A stretch of 64,000 nt of DNA. Source: Methylacidimicrobium sp. AP8 (lineage in GTDB: Bacteria > Verrucomicrobiota > Verrucomicrobiia > Methylacidiphilales > Methylacidiphilaceae). The notes under the pieces are model-generated. The model searched no databases, was not told the origin of the DNA, and was given only the letters and a program-made list of their open reading frames with translations. Location: positions 930,001 through 994,000 of the forward strand of contig NZ_LR797830.1 in NCBI RefSeq assembly GCF_903064525.1, in the 5' to 3' direction. A program made the translations under genes and the position numbers. Shown here piece by piece: positions 16,836-25,585 of the stretch (the first letter of the stretch is position 1; every line of letters starts with the position of its first letter).

Positions 16836-17615
16836 TCAATGCGGGACAGGAAGAGCTGGTGATCTACTTGCGCACGCAGCTCCGGCTGCCGCTGGACGAT
16901 CTGCTGGCCGTCATCCGCGAATTTATCGAACCCTCCATGACCCGCTCGGCCTTGGGCCGGCTCCTGCGGCGCCGAGGCCACTCCCGGCTGCCTCAACCGG
17001 AAAAACCGGCCAATCCCACTCAACCCTTTAAAGTTTACCTGCCGGGCTACTTTCATGTGGACCTCAAATACCTGCCCCAGATGGCCGACGAGACGTCTCG
17101 CCGTTATGTCTTCGTCGCCAAGGACCCGAGCCACCCGTTGGGTCTTCTTGGCGGTCAAGCGTGCAAAGACCCCAGCGGCCGTCCGCAGCTTTCTCCAGGC
17201 GCTGGCCAAGGCGGCACCCGTGAAAATCCGAACCATCCTCACCGATAACGGCAAGGAGTTCACCGATCAGGTCTTCGGCCAAGAACCCAAGGATGCCACC
17301 GGATCCCATGAGTTCGACGCGCTCTGCCAAGCATTGGGAATCGAGCACCGCCTGACCAAGCCAAAGTCGCCTCGCACCAATGGCATGGTGGAGCGCTTCA
17401 ACGGAAGACTGGCGCAGATCCTCCGTACTCATCACTTCCAAAGCTCCCTCGACCTGAAAACCACGCTCCACCGCTACGCCTGGCTCTACAACGAACACCA
17501 CCCTCAAAAATCGCTCAATCACCAAACCCCACTTCAGGCCCTCAAAACATGGCAACAATCCCATCCGCATCTCTTCCAAAAAGCAGTACGCAATCATGCG
17601 GGACCTGACAGCTAA
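16820..17615 (+). pseudogene. IS481-family transposase remnant, frameshifted
   Basis: DDE integrase of the IS481 type. Readable parts in order: AGQEELVIYLRTQLRLPLDD (start of the region), FHVDLKYLP with the first catalytic Asp, ILTDNGKEFTD with the second Asp, and PRTNGMVERFNGRLAQILRT with the catalytic Glu, ending at a normal stop at 17613. The frame changes inside the CCC at 17125-17127: YVFVAKD continues as RATRWVFLAVKRAKT only if one C is removed. The N-terminal DNA-binding region is absent. Terminal inverted repeats were not found, so the element is an immobile fragment that also truncates the NAT gene. Confidence 0.85.
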
Positions 17616-17787
17616 GGAATCTATCGAGACTACCAGCGGGAAAAGGGAATCCCAGTTCAGCGGGAAACCCACGTAATCCCGGATAAACCCACGTACATGT
17701 TTGCGCGGGTGGTTTTCCTTGGCTGGACGTGCGTCCAGCGGGTTTGAGGAAAGAGGGCGGATCCCAGAGGGAAGCGGCTGATTTAAG

Positions 17788-17863
17788 TGGCTGCCGCGCT
17801 AGGACTCGAACCTAGAACACCCAGATCCAGAGTCTGGTGTGCTACCAATTGCACCACGCGGCA
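17788..17863 (-). tRNA. tRNA-Gln (anticodon CTG)
   Basis: The minus strand folds as a complete 76-nt tRNA. The 7-bp acceptor stem is TGCCGCG with CGCGGCA. A D arm contains AATTGGTAGCA. The anticodon stem CCAGA/TCTGG closes the loop CTCTGGA with anticodon CTG, and the T arm contains GGTTCGAGTCC. The discriminator G and CCA are encoded. CTG reads CAG (Gln). Confidence 0.95.
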
Positions 17864-17901
17864 GTGAGGTTGGCGGAATCCTTTGTAGGGCAAAAGCCGC
17901 G

Positions 17902-19512
17902 TCATGGCAAGGGCGGGCGAGGGGCGGCCGCAAAGTAGCGCCATTCGAGGTTCGGGAAGAGGTTGTCCCGCCGTTCGCATTCGTCCAGGAACGCGAAGTC
18001 GGGGGAGCCTCTTTCCAGCTGGTCACAGAGCCGATCGAGCCGGTAGAGATGGGTTTCGGTCCGCTTCCGGGCGTAGGAGGAAGCGGTGCCGGTCTTCATG
18101 AGGAAGGCCCAGTCGCTCGCTTGGGCGAGGAGAAGCTCGCGGGCCGCCTGCCGCAGCAGCCTTTCGGGCGGGTCCGGACGGGCGGCGTATCGGGTGGCCT
18201 GGGCGACCAGACGGCGGGCGCCTGCGTGGAGGGGCGGATAGATCCAGTCGTTGACGCCGTCGAGCCAGACCTCCGAATGGCCGCGCCACCCCCAGGAAGA
18301 GGAGGCGGGCTGGGCGAGCTGCTGGGTCGGGTAGCGCTCGAGGAATTCGCCCGGGGTGGTCGGGGAGAGGGGAGCGGGATCGGAAGCCATTCTTCGGAAA
18401 AGGGCGTCGAGGAACCAGGGCCCTTCGTACCACCAGTGGCCGAAGAGCTCGGCGTCATAGGGGGCCAGCACGATCGGGGGGAAAGGAAATCCCTGTTCCC
18501 GGAGAGAGGCGACCTGGCGCCGGCGCTTGGAAAGAAAATCCTCGGCGTGGACGGCCGCCTTCGCGCGCGCCGCCTCCGGAGAGTACGGCTCTTTGGCCGG
18601 GGTCGGGCCGGTGATCCGGTAGTACTTGATCCCGAGGAACTTTCTCTCGCCCGTCGGGAGGATGTAGGGGCGCAGGTAGTCATGGGCGAGCTCGAAGCCG
18701 ATATCCCGGTAGAACTCCCGATAGTCGAAGTCCCCGGGGTAGCCTTCGGAAGCGCTCCAGACCTCGCGGCTCGAATCGACGTCCCGGGCGAAGGCGGCCG
18801 GCCCATGGGGGGTGTAGACCGGGGCGTAGGAACCCAGGAAGGGACGGGGATCGGCAAAGAGGAGGCCGTGGGTATCGACCGCGAACCACCGGATCTCGGC
18901 CTCTTGGAGATAGGCGTCGAGCCCCGGATAGTAGGCGCATTCCGGGAGCCAAAAGCCCCGGGGCTCCGCGCCGAAGATCTCCCGGTGGGAATCCCGGGCT
19001 ACGAGGATCTGGGCCCGAACCGCTTCGGGGGTTTCGGCCAAGAGCGGCAGGTAGCCGTGGGTTGCTGCGCAGCTGATCAGCTCGAGCTTTCCCGTATCGG
19101 CAATCCGCCGGAAGGCTCCCGGAAGATCGGCCCGATAGCGGTCGACGTAGGCCTCGCGAGCTTCCTCGAATCTCTTCCGGTAGAACCCGGCGAGCTTGTG
19201 GAAGGGCGGGGAAGAGATCGTCCGGTCCGATTCCCGGCAGGCGAGCTCGAGAAGCCGCTCCAGGTGGCGCCGGAACCGCCTTCGGAGGAGAGGATCTCCG
19301 AGCATCGCGCAGAGGGTCGGGGAGAGGGAGAGGGTGAGCCGGAAGTCGATCCCGTCGCGCAAGAGCCCCTCGAGGACCTCCAAAAGGGGGAGATAGCATT
19401 CGAGGATCGCCTCGAAGAGCCAGTCCTCCTCGAAGAACTCCTCATGCTCGGGATGGCGGACGAAAGGGAGGTGGCCGTGAAGAAGAATCGAGAGGTAGCC
19501 TCGGGCTTCCAT
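17902..19512 (-). CDS. GH57 1,4-alpha-glucan branching enzyme
   Basis: Glycoside hydrolase family 57 enzyme of 536 residues that introduces alpha-1,6 branches into glycogen. It starts with the family motif LHGHLPFVRHPE. The predicted nucleophile is Glu191 in GFWLPECAYYPG, and the acid/base is Asp353 in APYDAELFGHWWYEG. The C-terminal part has WGWRGHSEVWL and the helical DUF1957 region (LLLAQASDWAFLMKTGTA). These are features of the branching subtype rather than amylases. It is transcribed with the DUF4912 gene 32 bp upstream. Confidence 0.92.
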   Translation of the reverse strand: MEARGYLSILLHGHLPFVRHPEHEEFFEEDWLFEAILECYLPLLEVLEGLLRDGIDFRLTLSLSPTLCAMLGDPLLRRRFRRHLERLLELACRESDRTISSPPFHKLAGFYRKRFEEAREAYVDRYRADLPGAFRRIADTGKLELISCAATHGYLPLLAETPEAVRAQILVARDSHREIFGAEPRGFWLPECAYYPGLDAYLQEAEIRWFAVDTHGLLFADPRPFLGSYAPVYTPHGPAAFARDVDSSREVWSASEGYPGDFDYREFYRDIGFELAHDYLRPYILPTGERKFLGIKYYRITGPTPAKEPYSPEAARAKAAVHAEDFLSKRRRQVASLREQGFPFPPIVLAPYDAELFGHWWYEGPWFLDALFRRMASDPAPLSPTTPGEFLERYPTQQLAQPASSSWGWRGHSEVWLDGVNDWIYPPLHAGARRLVAQATRYAARPDPPERLLRQAARELLLAQASDWAFLMKTGTASSYARKRTETHLYRLDRLCDQLERGSPDFAFLDECERRDNLFPNLEWRYFAAAPRPPLP

Positions 19513-19544
19513 CGGGCGGGGCCGCTTTCTCTCCGGAGGCCGTC

Positions 19545-20813
19545 TTAGCCGGGGATGCGTCCTAACGGCTCGGGGGGAAGCGGCGGCTGCGGGGTGGCGT
19601 CGACCTTCCCGCGATAGGTGCTCCTCCGGAAAAAGGCGAGGGTGGCCCCGCGAGTCTCCACTTTGTCGGGAGAAAGCGCTTCGATGGGGATTCGATAGCT
19701 CCCGTCGGGAAGGAGGAAGTGGTAGCGGAAGGTTCCGTCGGGCTGGAGCGGGATCGGTTCCCCGAGTACGGTGACCTGCGCTTGGGGATCGGTCCCGCCG
19801 TAGAGGATGAGCTCCGCATTAACGTGGAGGAAGAAACCGCGCTCGCCGCCGAGCCCCGGCGGAACGCCCCAGGCGGCTCCGAAAGGGCTGGACATCCATG
19901 ACGCGGGCCAGGCGAACGAGCCCGGCCAAGCGAAGCTCCCCGGCCACCCGACTGCGGCTCCCGGCCGAGCCAGAGAACCGGGCCAAGCGCTCACCGAGCC
20001 CGGCCAAGGCAGGGAGCCCGGCCAGGAAAAAAGGCCGAAGGCGGGAGGGCTGCCTCCAAAGCTTCCGGCGGTCTGCGATCCGGCCCAGGCTGCCGTCCAC
20101 CTGTCGGGGAGCCCGGGGGAAGACGGGGAGGGTCTCCCCCCGCGCGGCTGTTGGAGGCGGGCGAGGGTTTCGGCGAGCCTCTCGCCGGGTCGGGAAAGCG
20201 GGTGAAGCTCCGCGGCGATCCGGCGGAACGGGACTCCCGGGGGGAAGGTGACCAGCGTCCGGTCGGTCCGCTCCGAGGGGGCGAAGCGGGGAAGCGGAAC
20301 GGACGGGGAGGCGCAAAGCGGAAAGAAGGTCTTCTCGGTTCCGCGGACCCTATAGACTCCGAGCTCGGCCGAAAAGCTCCGCCCGCCCTCGGGGAGCCGG
20401 AAGTACCAGTTCCGGCAGCCGGGGGAAAGAACATGCTCCTCGCGGACCGTCCCGTCGGCCCGGCGGAGCCGGAGGACGATGCAGCCGTCGCCGGCCTCGC
20501 GGGCGACTTGAGCCAGGCGCGCTTCGGATCCGTTCCAGTAAGCGAAGAGGGAATCCGGTCCTCGCGCGACTAGGCACAGGCGGAGGGTGTGCCCGTCGCC
20601 CGAGGAGACCGGGACCCCGGAGGGCGGATCTACCGGCGTCGAGGCTGGGCGGCGGGGTGCCGTTGCGACGGTCGGTTCGAGCGAGAGGGTCGGATCGGCC
20701 GGAAGCTTTCGCCGAGGGGGGCGCCGGCCGGGCCGGTTCGCTTTCTGGATGCGGACGGCGGCCGCTTCGGATCGTGCGGAGCGTCGACGGGCGGTGTTCT
20801 TGCGCGAAGTCAT
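19545..20813 (-). CDS. DUF4912 protein with internal WPGS repeats
   Basis: A 422-residue protein of unknown function. A basic N-terminus (about residues 1-38) is followed by a DUF4912-like region (about 75-170, including LVARGPDSLFAYWNG and WYFRLPEGGRSFSAELGVY) and a second beta-rich part near the C-terminus (GERGFFLHVNAELILYGGTD to the YHFLLPDGSYRIPIEALS segment). Between them, residues 264-307 form a low-complexity Trp-Pro-Gly-Ser repeat. DUF4912 genes commonly sit beside GH57 branching enzyme genes, as here, so a role in polysaccharide binding or glycogen metabolism is inferred. Confidence 0.8.
   Translation of the reverse strand: MTSRKNTARRRSARSEAAAVRIQKANRPGRRPPRRKLPADPTLSLEPTVATAPRRPASTPVDPPSGVPVSSGDGHTLRLCLVARGPDSLFAYWNGSEARLAQVAREAGDGCIVLRLRRADGTVREEHVLSPGCRNWYFRLPEGGRSFSAELGVYRVRGTEKTFFPLCASPSVPLPRFAPSERTDRTLVTFPPGVPFRRIAAELHPLSRPGERLAETLARLQQPRGGRPSPSSPGLPDRWTAAWAGSQTAGSFGGSPPAFGLFSWPGSLPWPGSVSAWPGSLARPGAAVGWPGSFAWPGSFAWPASWMSSPFGAAWGVPPGLGGERGFFLHVNAELILYGGTDPQAQVTVLGEPIPLQPDGTFRYHFLLPDGSYRIPIEALSPDKVETRGATLAFFRRSTYRGKVDATPQPPLPPEPLGRIPG
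19893..20024 (-). repeat. WPGS-coding repeat tract in the DUF4912 gene
   Basis: About 44 codons in which W-P-G-S units recur every 5-8 residues (SWPGSLPWPGS, SAWPGSLARPG, GWPGSFAWPGS, then FAWPASW). The DNA is imperfectly repeated and in frame, so copy number could vary without shifting the frame. It links two beta-rich parts of the protein. Confidence 0.8.
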
Positions 20814-21189
20814 GGCCTAAATCTTCCTACCTCTTTCGCAGATCCCGCGAGCCGTCTCCGTTCTGCCCTCGGCCGGCGCCTAGACTTTCCGATAAGCGGT
20901 GCGGCCGGCGGAGGAAGCGATCTCCCGAATCTGCTCGGCTCCGATACCTATTTAGAAGCTTACCGGAACGCCGGCGGCGTGACGAGGAGGAAGTCTCGAA
21001 AACTCTTTCTTCCGGCTGCCGGAGACGGGGCGCTCTGCGGCGGAGCCCTATGAATGACATGTCCATATTCGACCTTGGTGGCGGCGATCATCGGGACCGC
21101 CGTCATCCCGACCGTGATCGCCAATAGGTTCTTTCTTTCGCGCCATCGCCTGCCGAAGACCGCTGCGGTGCCTCCGGTTGCCGGAGAGA

Positions 21190-21485
21190 AGGCGGCCCGG
21201 CTCCGGCCGCCGCTTCGGCAGCAGTCCAGCCGTCTATAACGCGCACCGGGCCCAGGAATAGCGCTACTCCATCCCATGCTCCTCCCGAAGCTTCTGGTGA
21301 AAATGCCGCCCGTTTCACCCTCGTAGCGCTCCCGATACAGTCCGAGGTCCTGCTCCACCGTCTCCATCGGCGCTCTTGCGGACGAGGGACTTCCCGCTCC
21401 TCCGATCCAAAAGCCGCGTCGCATCCAACCAACGGATCCGCTTGGCCATCGCCCGGATGATCACCTCCGGAACTTTCCTGACCCG
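21190..21485 (-). pseudogene. ISNCY-type transposase remnant in an 813-bp gene-poor stretch
   Basis: Between the DUF4912 start (20813) and bamD (21627) there is no intact gene. The minus strand holds pieces of a transposase in three frames: KVPEVIIRAMAKRIRWLDAT then LLDRRSGKS, followed after a shift by APMETVEQDLGLYRERYEG, and after another shift by GRHFHQKLREEHGME, a stop, RYSWARCAL, a stop and TAGLLPKRRP. This order matches the N-terminal half of ISNCY/IS1202-like transposases (HFHEKL.EEHGI..SYTWVK..LQ.AGL). At least two frameshifts, two stops and an internal deletion make it inactive. Nothing recognisable was seen at 20814-21189 and 21486-21626. Confidence 0.6.
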
Positions 21486-21626
21486 CCATCCTTCCGCCTC
21501 GCCATAAGCCGTCCATGCCCCCATCTCATGGACGATCCTACGGCCCCCACACTGCACTTGCTTACGACAGCTTTCCGGCCGACCCCTTGACCGGTAGAGA
21601 CCGAGCGGCTACCCTAGCGAGTCACG

Positions 21627-22697
21627 GTGCTTATTCGGCGGCTCCTTTTGGCTCTGCTTGTGACCGGGCTCGTGCCCGCGCGACTCTATGCTCCGCTTGT
21701 CTGGAGGCCCGGCGAGGGTTGGACCGACGAAAGCACGGGAGCCGGCCTCTCGGCGTCGAGCTCGCGCGATCAGCTCGCGCTCGGCAAAAAATTTCTGGAG
21801 GCGAAAGACTACGACAACGCGATGCGAGCGTTTATGGTGCTCGTGCGCCGCTGGCCATACTCTTTCTTCGCCCCGGAAGCCCAGTTTCGGATCGCCGAAT
21901 GCCTGGAGAAGCGAGGGGATTTCCTTAAAGCCGACAAGGCCTACGACAAGATGATCCAGAAGTATCCGGCGAGCTCCTTCTTCGAGCAGGCGCTCGAGCG
22001 GAAGCTGGCGATCGGCAACCTCTATCTGGCGGGCGAGCCCCAGCGAGTGCTGGGCGTGCCGTTCGGTCCCTCGATGAAGATCGCTGTCGAGATTTTCGAG
22101 TCGATCATCCGTGCGGCCCCATACGGCCGGCTGGCTCCGATCGCGGAGTTTCAGTTGGGCCTGGCGCGGACCAAGGAGAAGAAATACAGCGAGGCGATCG
22201 CGGCTTTCAGCCGGATTCTCGACAAGTATCCGAACTCGGAGCTGGCCGACGACGCCCAGTACCAGCTGGGCTACACTTGGTACTTGTCGGCCTTGTCTAC
22301 GGCCTACGACCAGAGCGCAGGGGAAAAGGCGGTGGAAGCCTTCGAAGATTACATCATCCGCTACCCCTTGGGGGATAAGGTAGCCGCCGCGCGCGAGCAT
22401 CTGGAGCTGCTCAAGAAGCGGGCCACGCTCGGCAGCTTCAACATCGCCGCCTTTTACGAAAAGATGCACAACTACAAGGCCGCCTTCATCTACTACAGCG
22501 ACGTGATCCGCCAGAACCCGCAATCCGAGCAGGGGAAGGTCGCGGAGCAGAAGGTCAAGCAGCTTCGTCCGATGGTCGAAAAAGACCTCGGCTTGCCGGG
22601 GACCGCAACGGCCAGCACGGCTGCTCCGGCGCTGAATCCCCCGAGTCCGGCTCCGGCGGGTGCCCCCGCTGACGGCAGCGGAGCGAGCGGCCCGTGA
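21627..22697 (+). CDS. bamD: BamD-like outer membrane assembly TPR protein
   Basis: Predicted 356-residue periplasmic protein with a signal sequence (RRLLLALLVTGLVPARLYA) followed by tetratricopeptide repeats: ALGKKFLEAKDYDNAMRAF, EAQFRIAECLEKRGDFLKAD and AEFQLGLARTKEKKYSEAIA with SELADDAQYQLGYTWY. This matches the BamD/YfiO family that delivers beta-barrel proteins to BamA. No clear lipobox Cys is visible, unlike E. coli BamD. A Pro/Ala-rich tail ends the protein. The start is GTG at 21627. The stop overlaps the lptE start (GTGA at 22694), tying OMP and LPS assembly in one operon. Confidence 0.82.
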   Translation: MLIRRLLLALLVTGLVPARLYAPLVWRPGEGWTDESTGAGLSASSSRDQLALGKKFLEAKDYDNAMRAFMVLVRRWPYSFFAPEAQFRIAECLEKRGDFLKADKAYDKMIQKYPASSFFEQALERKLAIGNLYLAGEPQRVLGVPFGPSMKIAVEIFESIIRAAPYGRLAPIAEFQLGLARTKEKKYSEAIAAFSRILDKYPNSELADDAQYQLGYTWYLSALSTAYDQSAGEKAVEAFEDYIIRYPLGDKVAAAREHLELLKKRATLGSFNIAAFYEKMHNYKAAFIYYSDVIRQNPQSEQGKVAEQKVKQLRPMVEKDLGLPGTATASTAAPALNPPSPAPAGAPADGSGASGP

Positions 22698-23236
22698 GGC
22701 TTGGGTCGAACGCGAAAAGGATGGGGCCTTGTTGGCTCTTGCTCCTGCTCCTTGCGGTCTTGCTCACCGGTTGCTCGGGAGGCTATCGCCTTGGAACAGT
22801 TGGGGGCAAGCAGATGCACGGGCTGCGCACCATTTGGGTCCCGACCGTGCGGAACAAGACCGTCATCCCTCAGCTTCAGTCGATGGTCACCAACGAGATC
22901 ATCCAGGCCTTCGACAACGACGGGAGCTTGCGGACGGTCGGACCGGAGGAGGCGGACGCGGAGCTCGATGTCACGCTCACCGACTTTGTCCGGATGCCCA
23001 TCCGTCCGGAGGTCCTTGATCCGCTGACGACCGCCGAATACCGCTTCGTCCTTATCGGAACGGTCACGCTCTTGAATCGGAAGCTCGGGAGGAAGGTGAT
23101 CAACGGCGCGGGCGTGTCCGGATCGAGCTTCTTCTTTACCCAGATCAACTCGCCGGAGGCGCAGCGGCAGGTGATGCCTTGGGTGGCGCAGGATTTCGCC
23201 AAGCGGGTCGTGACCCTGGTTACCGAAGGTTGGTAG
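22694..23236 (+). CDS. lptE: LptE-family LPS assembly lipoprotein
   Basis: Predicted outer-membrane lipoprotein of 180 residues with a signal peptide ending in lipobox LLTGC (Cys27). The mature part begins SGGYRLG and has TIWVPTVRNKT and LTDFVRMPIRPE, the layout of the LptE/RlpB-like family that plugs LptD. The GTG start overlaps the bamD stop. Its 3' end overlaps that of thiD by 17 bp, tail to tail. Confidence 0.8.
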   Translation: MRLGSNAKRMGPCWLLLLLLAVLLTGCSGGYRLGTVGGKQMHGLRTIWVPTVRNKTVIPQLQSMVTNEIIQAFDNDGSLRTVGPEEADAELDVTLTDFVRMPIRPEVLDPLTTAEYRFVLIGTVTLLNRKLGRKVINGAGVSGSSFFFTQINSPEAQRQVMPWVAQDFAKRVVTLVTEGW

Positions 23237-24035
23237 TGTCCCCGCTCGGACCGGGCGGTGGCAGGAATTCGTAGGGTCCGGATCGGGAGGTGTGGGGAAG
23301 CAGCGCGGTGAGCCACCCTTTGGCCGCCGCCACGGCGGCGGGGAGTGGATCTCCCCAAGCCAAGCGGGCGGTGATCGCGGCGGAGAGCGCGCAGCCGGTA
23401 CCGTGGGGATCCGATCCGGGGACCCGCGGAGCCTCGAAGGAGCGCACCGTTCCCCCTTCGGCAAGAAAGTCGACCGCCCGATCGCCCCTCAAGTGGCCGC
23501 CTTTGACCAGGAAGGGAACCCCGTGGCGCTCCTCTAGCTCGCGGGCCGCGTCCGCCAGCTCCCCCGGGGAACTGATCCGCCTTCCCAGCAGCCGCTCGGC
23601 TTCGGTTCGATTCGGAGTTACCAGGCGGGCGATGGGGAAAAGGGAGTCCGCGATGGCAGCGAGGGTCTCTCGCGCGGCGAGGGGCTCGCCGCACGAAGCG
23701 GCGAGGACCGGATCGATAACCAGGGGTAAGCCAGACGCGAGCTGCCGCAGGCGGTCGGCCGCCGCCCGGACGATACCGGGGAGGGGAAGCATTCCGGTCT
23801 TGACGGCCGCAACGGGGAGGGACGCGAAGACGGCATCAATCTGGCTGCCGACCAGGGAAGGATCGACGGCGGAGACCGCCACGACCTTGCCGGGGTGTTC
23901 GGCGACGATGGCGGTGATCGCCGTGGCACCGTAGACGCCGAATGCGCAGAAGGCCTTAAGGTCGGCTTGGATGCCCGCGCCCGCGCTCGAGTCGGAGCCG
24001 GCGATCGTCAGGGCGACAGGAGGGAAAGGAGGCAT
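23220..24035 (-). CDS. thiD: Hydroxymethylpyrimidine/phosphomethylpyrimidine kinase
   Basis: Phosphorylates HMP and HMP-P in thiamine synthesis. The 271-residue ribokinase-fold protein begins [20 protein letters not shown], the ThiD signature, followed by [37 protein letters not shown] and the anion hole [13 protein letters not shown]. No thiamine riboswitch was seen in the 68 bp upstream. Confidence 0.93.
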   Translation of the reverse strand: MPPFPPVALTIAGSDSSAGAGIQADLKAFCAFGVYGATAITAIVAEHPGKVVAVSAVDPSLVGSQIDAVFASLPVAAVKTGMLPLPGIVRAAADRLRQLASGLPLVIDPVLAASCGEPLAARETLAAIADSLFPIARLVTPNRTEAERLLGRRISSPGELADAARELEERHGVPFLVKGGHLRGDRAVDFLAEGGTVRSFEAPRVPGSDPHGTGCALSAAITARLAWGDPLPAAVAAAKGWLTALLPHTSRSGPYEFLPPPGPSGDTTNLR

Positions 24036-24103
24036 CGAGTGGCCTTGCCAAAGGCAGGGGGCGGATTTAGTCTAAGGGGATAGTCGCCCTCTCGGAAAGG
24101 GAA

Positions 24104-24520
24104 ATGAAGACCTCTTTCTCCCCACAGGCTGTACCCGGGCTCGAGGTGAAAATCGAGCAGCTTCGATTCCGGGTCTCCGGCAAAGGAGAGCCGGAACGGC
24201 CGCTGGTCTGCCAATATTATCTCAGCATCCGCAACGGAAGCGATCGGACCGTGCAGCTGCAGGGAAGAAAATGGGTCCTCACCGACGAGGAAACCGGCGA
24301 AAAGGTAGTGATCGAAGGCGAAGGGATTGTGGGATCGTTTCCGGAGCTGCGGCCCGGCGGAAAGTTCCGCTATTCAAGCTATCATCTCTACCGGCAACCT
24401 ACCTGGGCTGAAGGAGCCTATTTCGGACGGGATGAGAGCGGGAGGCCGATCGTGGTCAGCATCCCGCGGTTTCGCATGGCGGCCGTCCCCGAGGGAGAGG
24501 GCGATCGACCGCTGTTTTGA
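24104..24520 (+). CDS. apaG: ApaG family protein
   Basis: 138-residue ApaG protein, an immunoglobulin-like fold linked in enterobacteria to Co/Mg resistance; the biochemical role is unclear. Signatures seen are RNGSDRTVQLQGRKWVLTDE, the glycine-rich VVIEGEGIVGSFPELRPGGK and FRYSSYHL, all matching the family. Divergent from thiD. Confidence 0.92.
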   Translation: MKTSFSPQAVPGLEVKIEQLRFRVSGKGEPERPLVCQYYLSIRNGSDRTVQLQGRKWVLTDEETGEKVVIEGEGIVGSFPELRPGGKFRYSSYHLYRQPTWAEGAYFGRDESGRPIVVSIPRFRMAAVPEGEGDRPLF

Positions 24521-24991
24521 GCGCAAGGCATCTTCGCTCCTCCCGCTCGGAAAATTCGTTGCGCGGGCGGGGCGTTCGCTTATGCTTAAAAGCAGAGTTC
24601 TCAATCACGAGACGGAGACAAGACATTCTGCGCGTGGAAGAGGAAATCGCTGCCGGACCGGAAACCTCCCCCTTTCGATGGAGGATAGGTAAGCAAGCGG
24701 CGTATTCCTCGGCTTCGGTCCGAGCTTCTTTACGGCCGTTCGTCTCGTCATCCCGATTAGGGGATCACCATGGCGTGGCGGCCGGGGAAGAGAGGTCTCT
24801 TCCTTTCGCCGACCGACTTCCGGCATCGCCTTGTCTCCGCTTCCCGGCTATCCGCGGCGGATCGCGGAGGGAAGCCGTTCCAAGAACAGGAGACGCACGA
24901 ATCGAATCGAACCATAAGCCAGAGATCCCTTTCGGCTTCCCGGCGCTAGCGGGCAGCGGAATTCGGGATCTTCGCCAAGGGATAGTTCATC
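24521..24991 (+). other. 471-bp intergenic leader before the RRM gene
   Basis: No gene supported. A possible weak promoter (TTGCGC at 24559-24564, 16-bp spacer, TATGCT at 24581-24586) lies about 400 bp before the RRM start. A long untranslated leader is common for cold-responsive RNA-binding proteins, but I cannot show structure here. Confidence 0.3.
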
Positions 24992-25573
24992 ATGAGCCAG
25001 GATCCTTCAACATCACGAAACGACAGGCGCTATTCTCGGCGCCGCCAGCGGTCGCGGAGGCGCGGAGGACGCGGCGGCAGGCCTTCCGAGGAGCCGCGCA
25101 AGCTCTCCTTCGGGAAGAAAGTGCAAGCCTTTTTCCAGGGGCTCTTTCGGAAACGGCAGGAAGCATCGGCTGCCTCCCCCCGTCCGAGCGCGCCGCGGGA
25201 GGACGGGCGGCCGCCCAAAGCCGCAAAAGCCGCAAGCCAGGGGCCGAAGCGCGAGGAGCCGATGTTCGAATCGGTCGTCGAACCCTCCACCCCTCGGCTC
25301 TACATCGGCAACCTCTCCTACGAGGTGGCGGAGAGCGATCTCTTCGAGTTGTTCTCCAAGGTCGCGCCGGTCAAAAACGTCGACATCGTTCGCGACCGGA
25401 GGACCAATCGCTCGAAGGGCTACGGCTTCGTTGAGATGGCCGACCTGGAGGCGGCCAAGCTGGCCTTCGCGCAGCTCAATCACGCCGAGCTTGTCGGCCG
25501 GCAGATCATCGTCAGCGGCGCCAAGTCGGAACGGCGGGACGGGCGAAGGGAGACCTCCGAGCCCCCTCGGTAG
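24992..25573 (+). CDS. RNA-binding protein with one RRM domain
   Basis: 193-residue protein with a basic, Arg/Gly-rich N-terminus (RRYSRRRQRSRRRGGRGGR), a linker, and one RNA recognition motif at about residues 100-180. RNP2 is LYIGNL (103-108) and RNP1 is KGYGFVEM (142-149), both with the expected aromatic residues. Bacterial RRM proteins of this kind resemble cyanobacterial Rbp proteins and are often cold-induced. The RNA target is unknown. It lies 12 bp before tyrS, likely in the same transcript. Confidence 0.9.
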   Translation: MSQDPSTSRNDRRYSRRRQRSRRRGGRGGRPSEEPRKLSFGKKVQAFFQGLFRKRQEASAASPRPSAPREDGRPPKAAKAASQGPKREEPMFESVVEPSTPRLYIGNLSYEVAESDLFELFSKVAPVKNVDIVRDRRTNRSKGYGFVEMADLEAAKLAFAQLNHAELVGRQIIVSGAKSERRDGRRETSEPPR

Positions 25574-25585
25574 GCCTCGCGCGTC

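Noticed and set aside
17665-17695. Two direct copies of AAACCCACGTA, 20 bp apart, as a CRISPR or regulatory repeat
   Set aside because: Only two 11-bp copies next to an IS remnant; no array and no cas genes.
17839-19548. 569-codon plus-strand frame over the GH57 gene and tRNA
   Set aside because: It is the complement of a well supported GH57 gene and crosses the tRNA; no recognisable domain.
24036-24103. Possible TPP riboswitch before thiD
   Set aside because: The gap to apaG is only 68 bp and lacks the conserved CUGAGA-type core.
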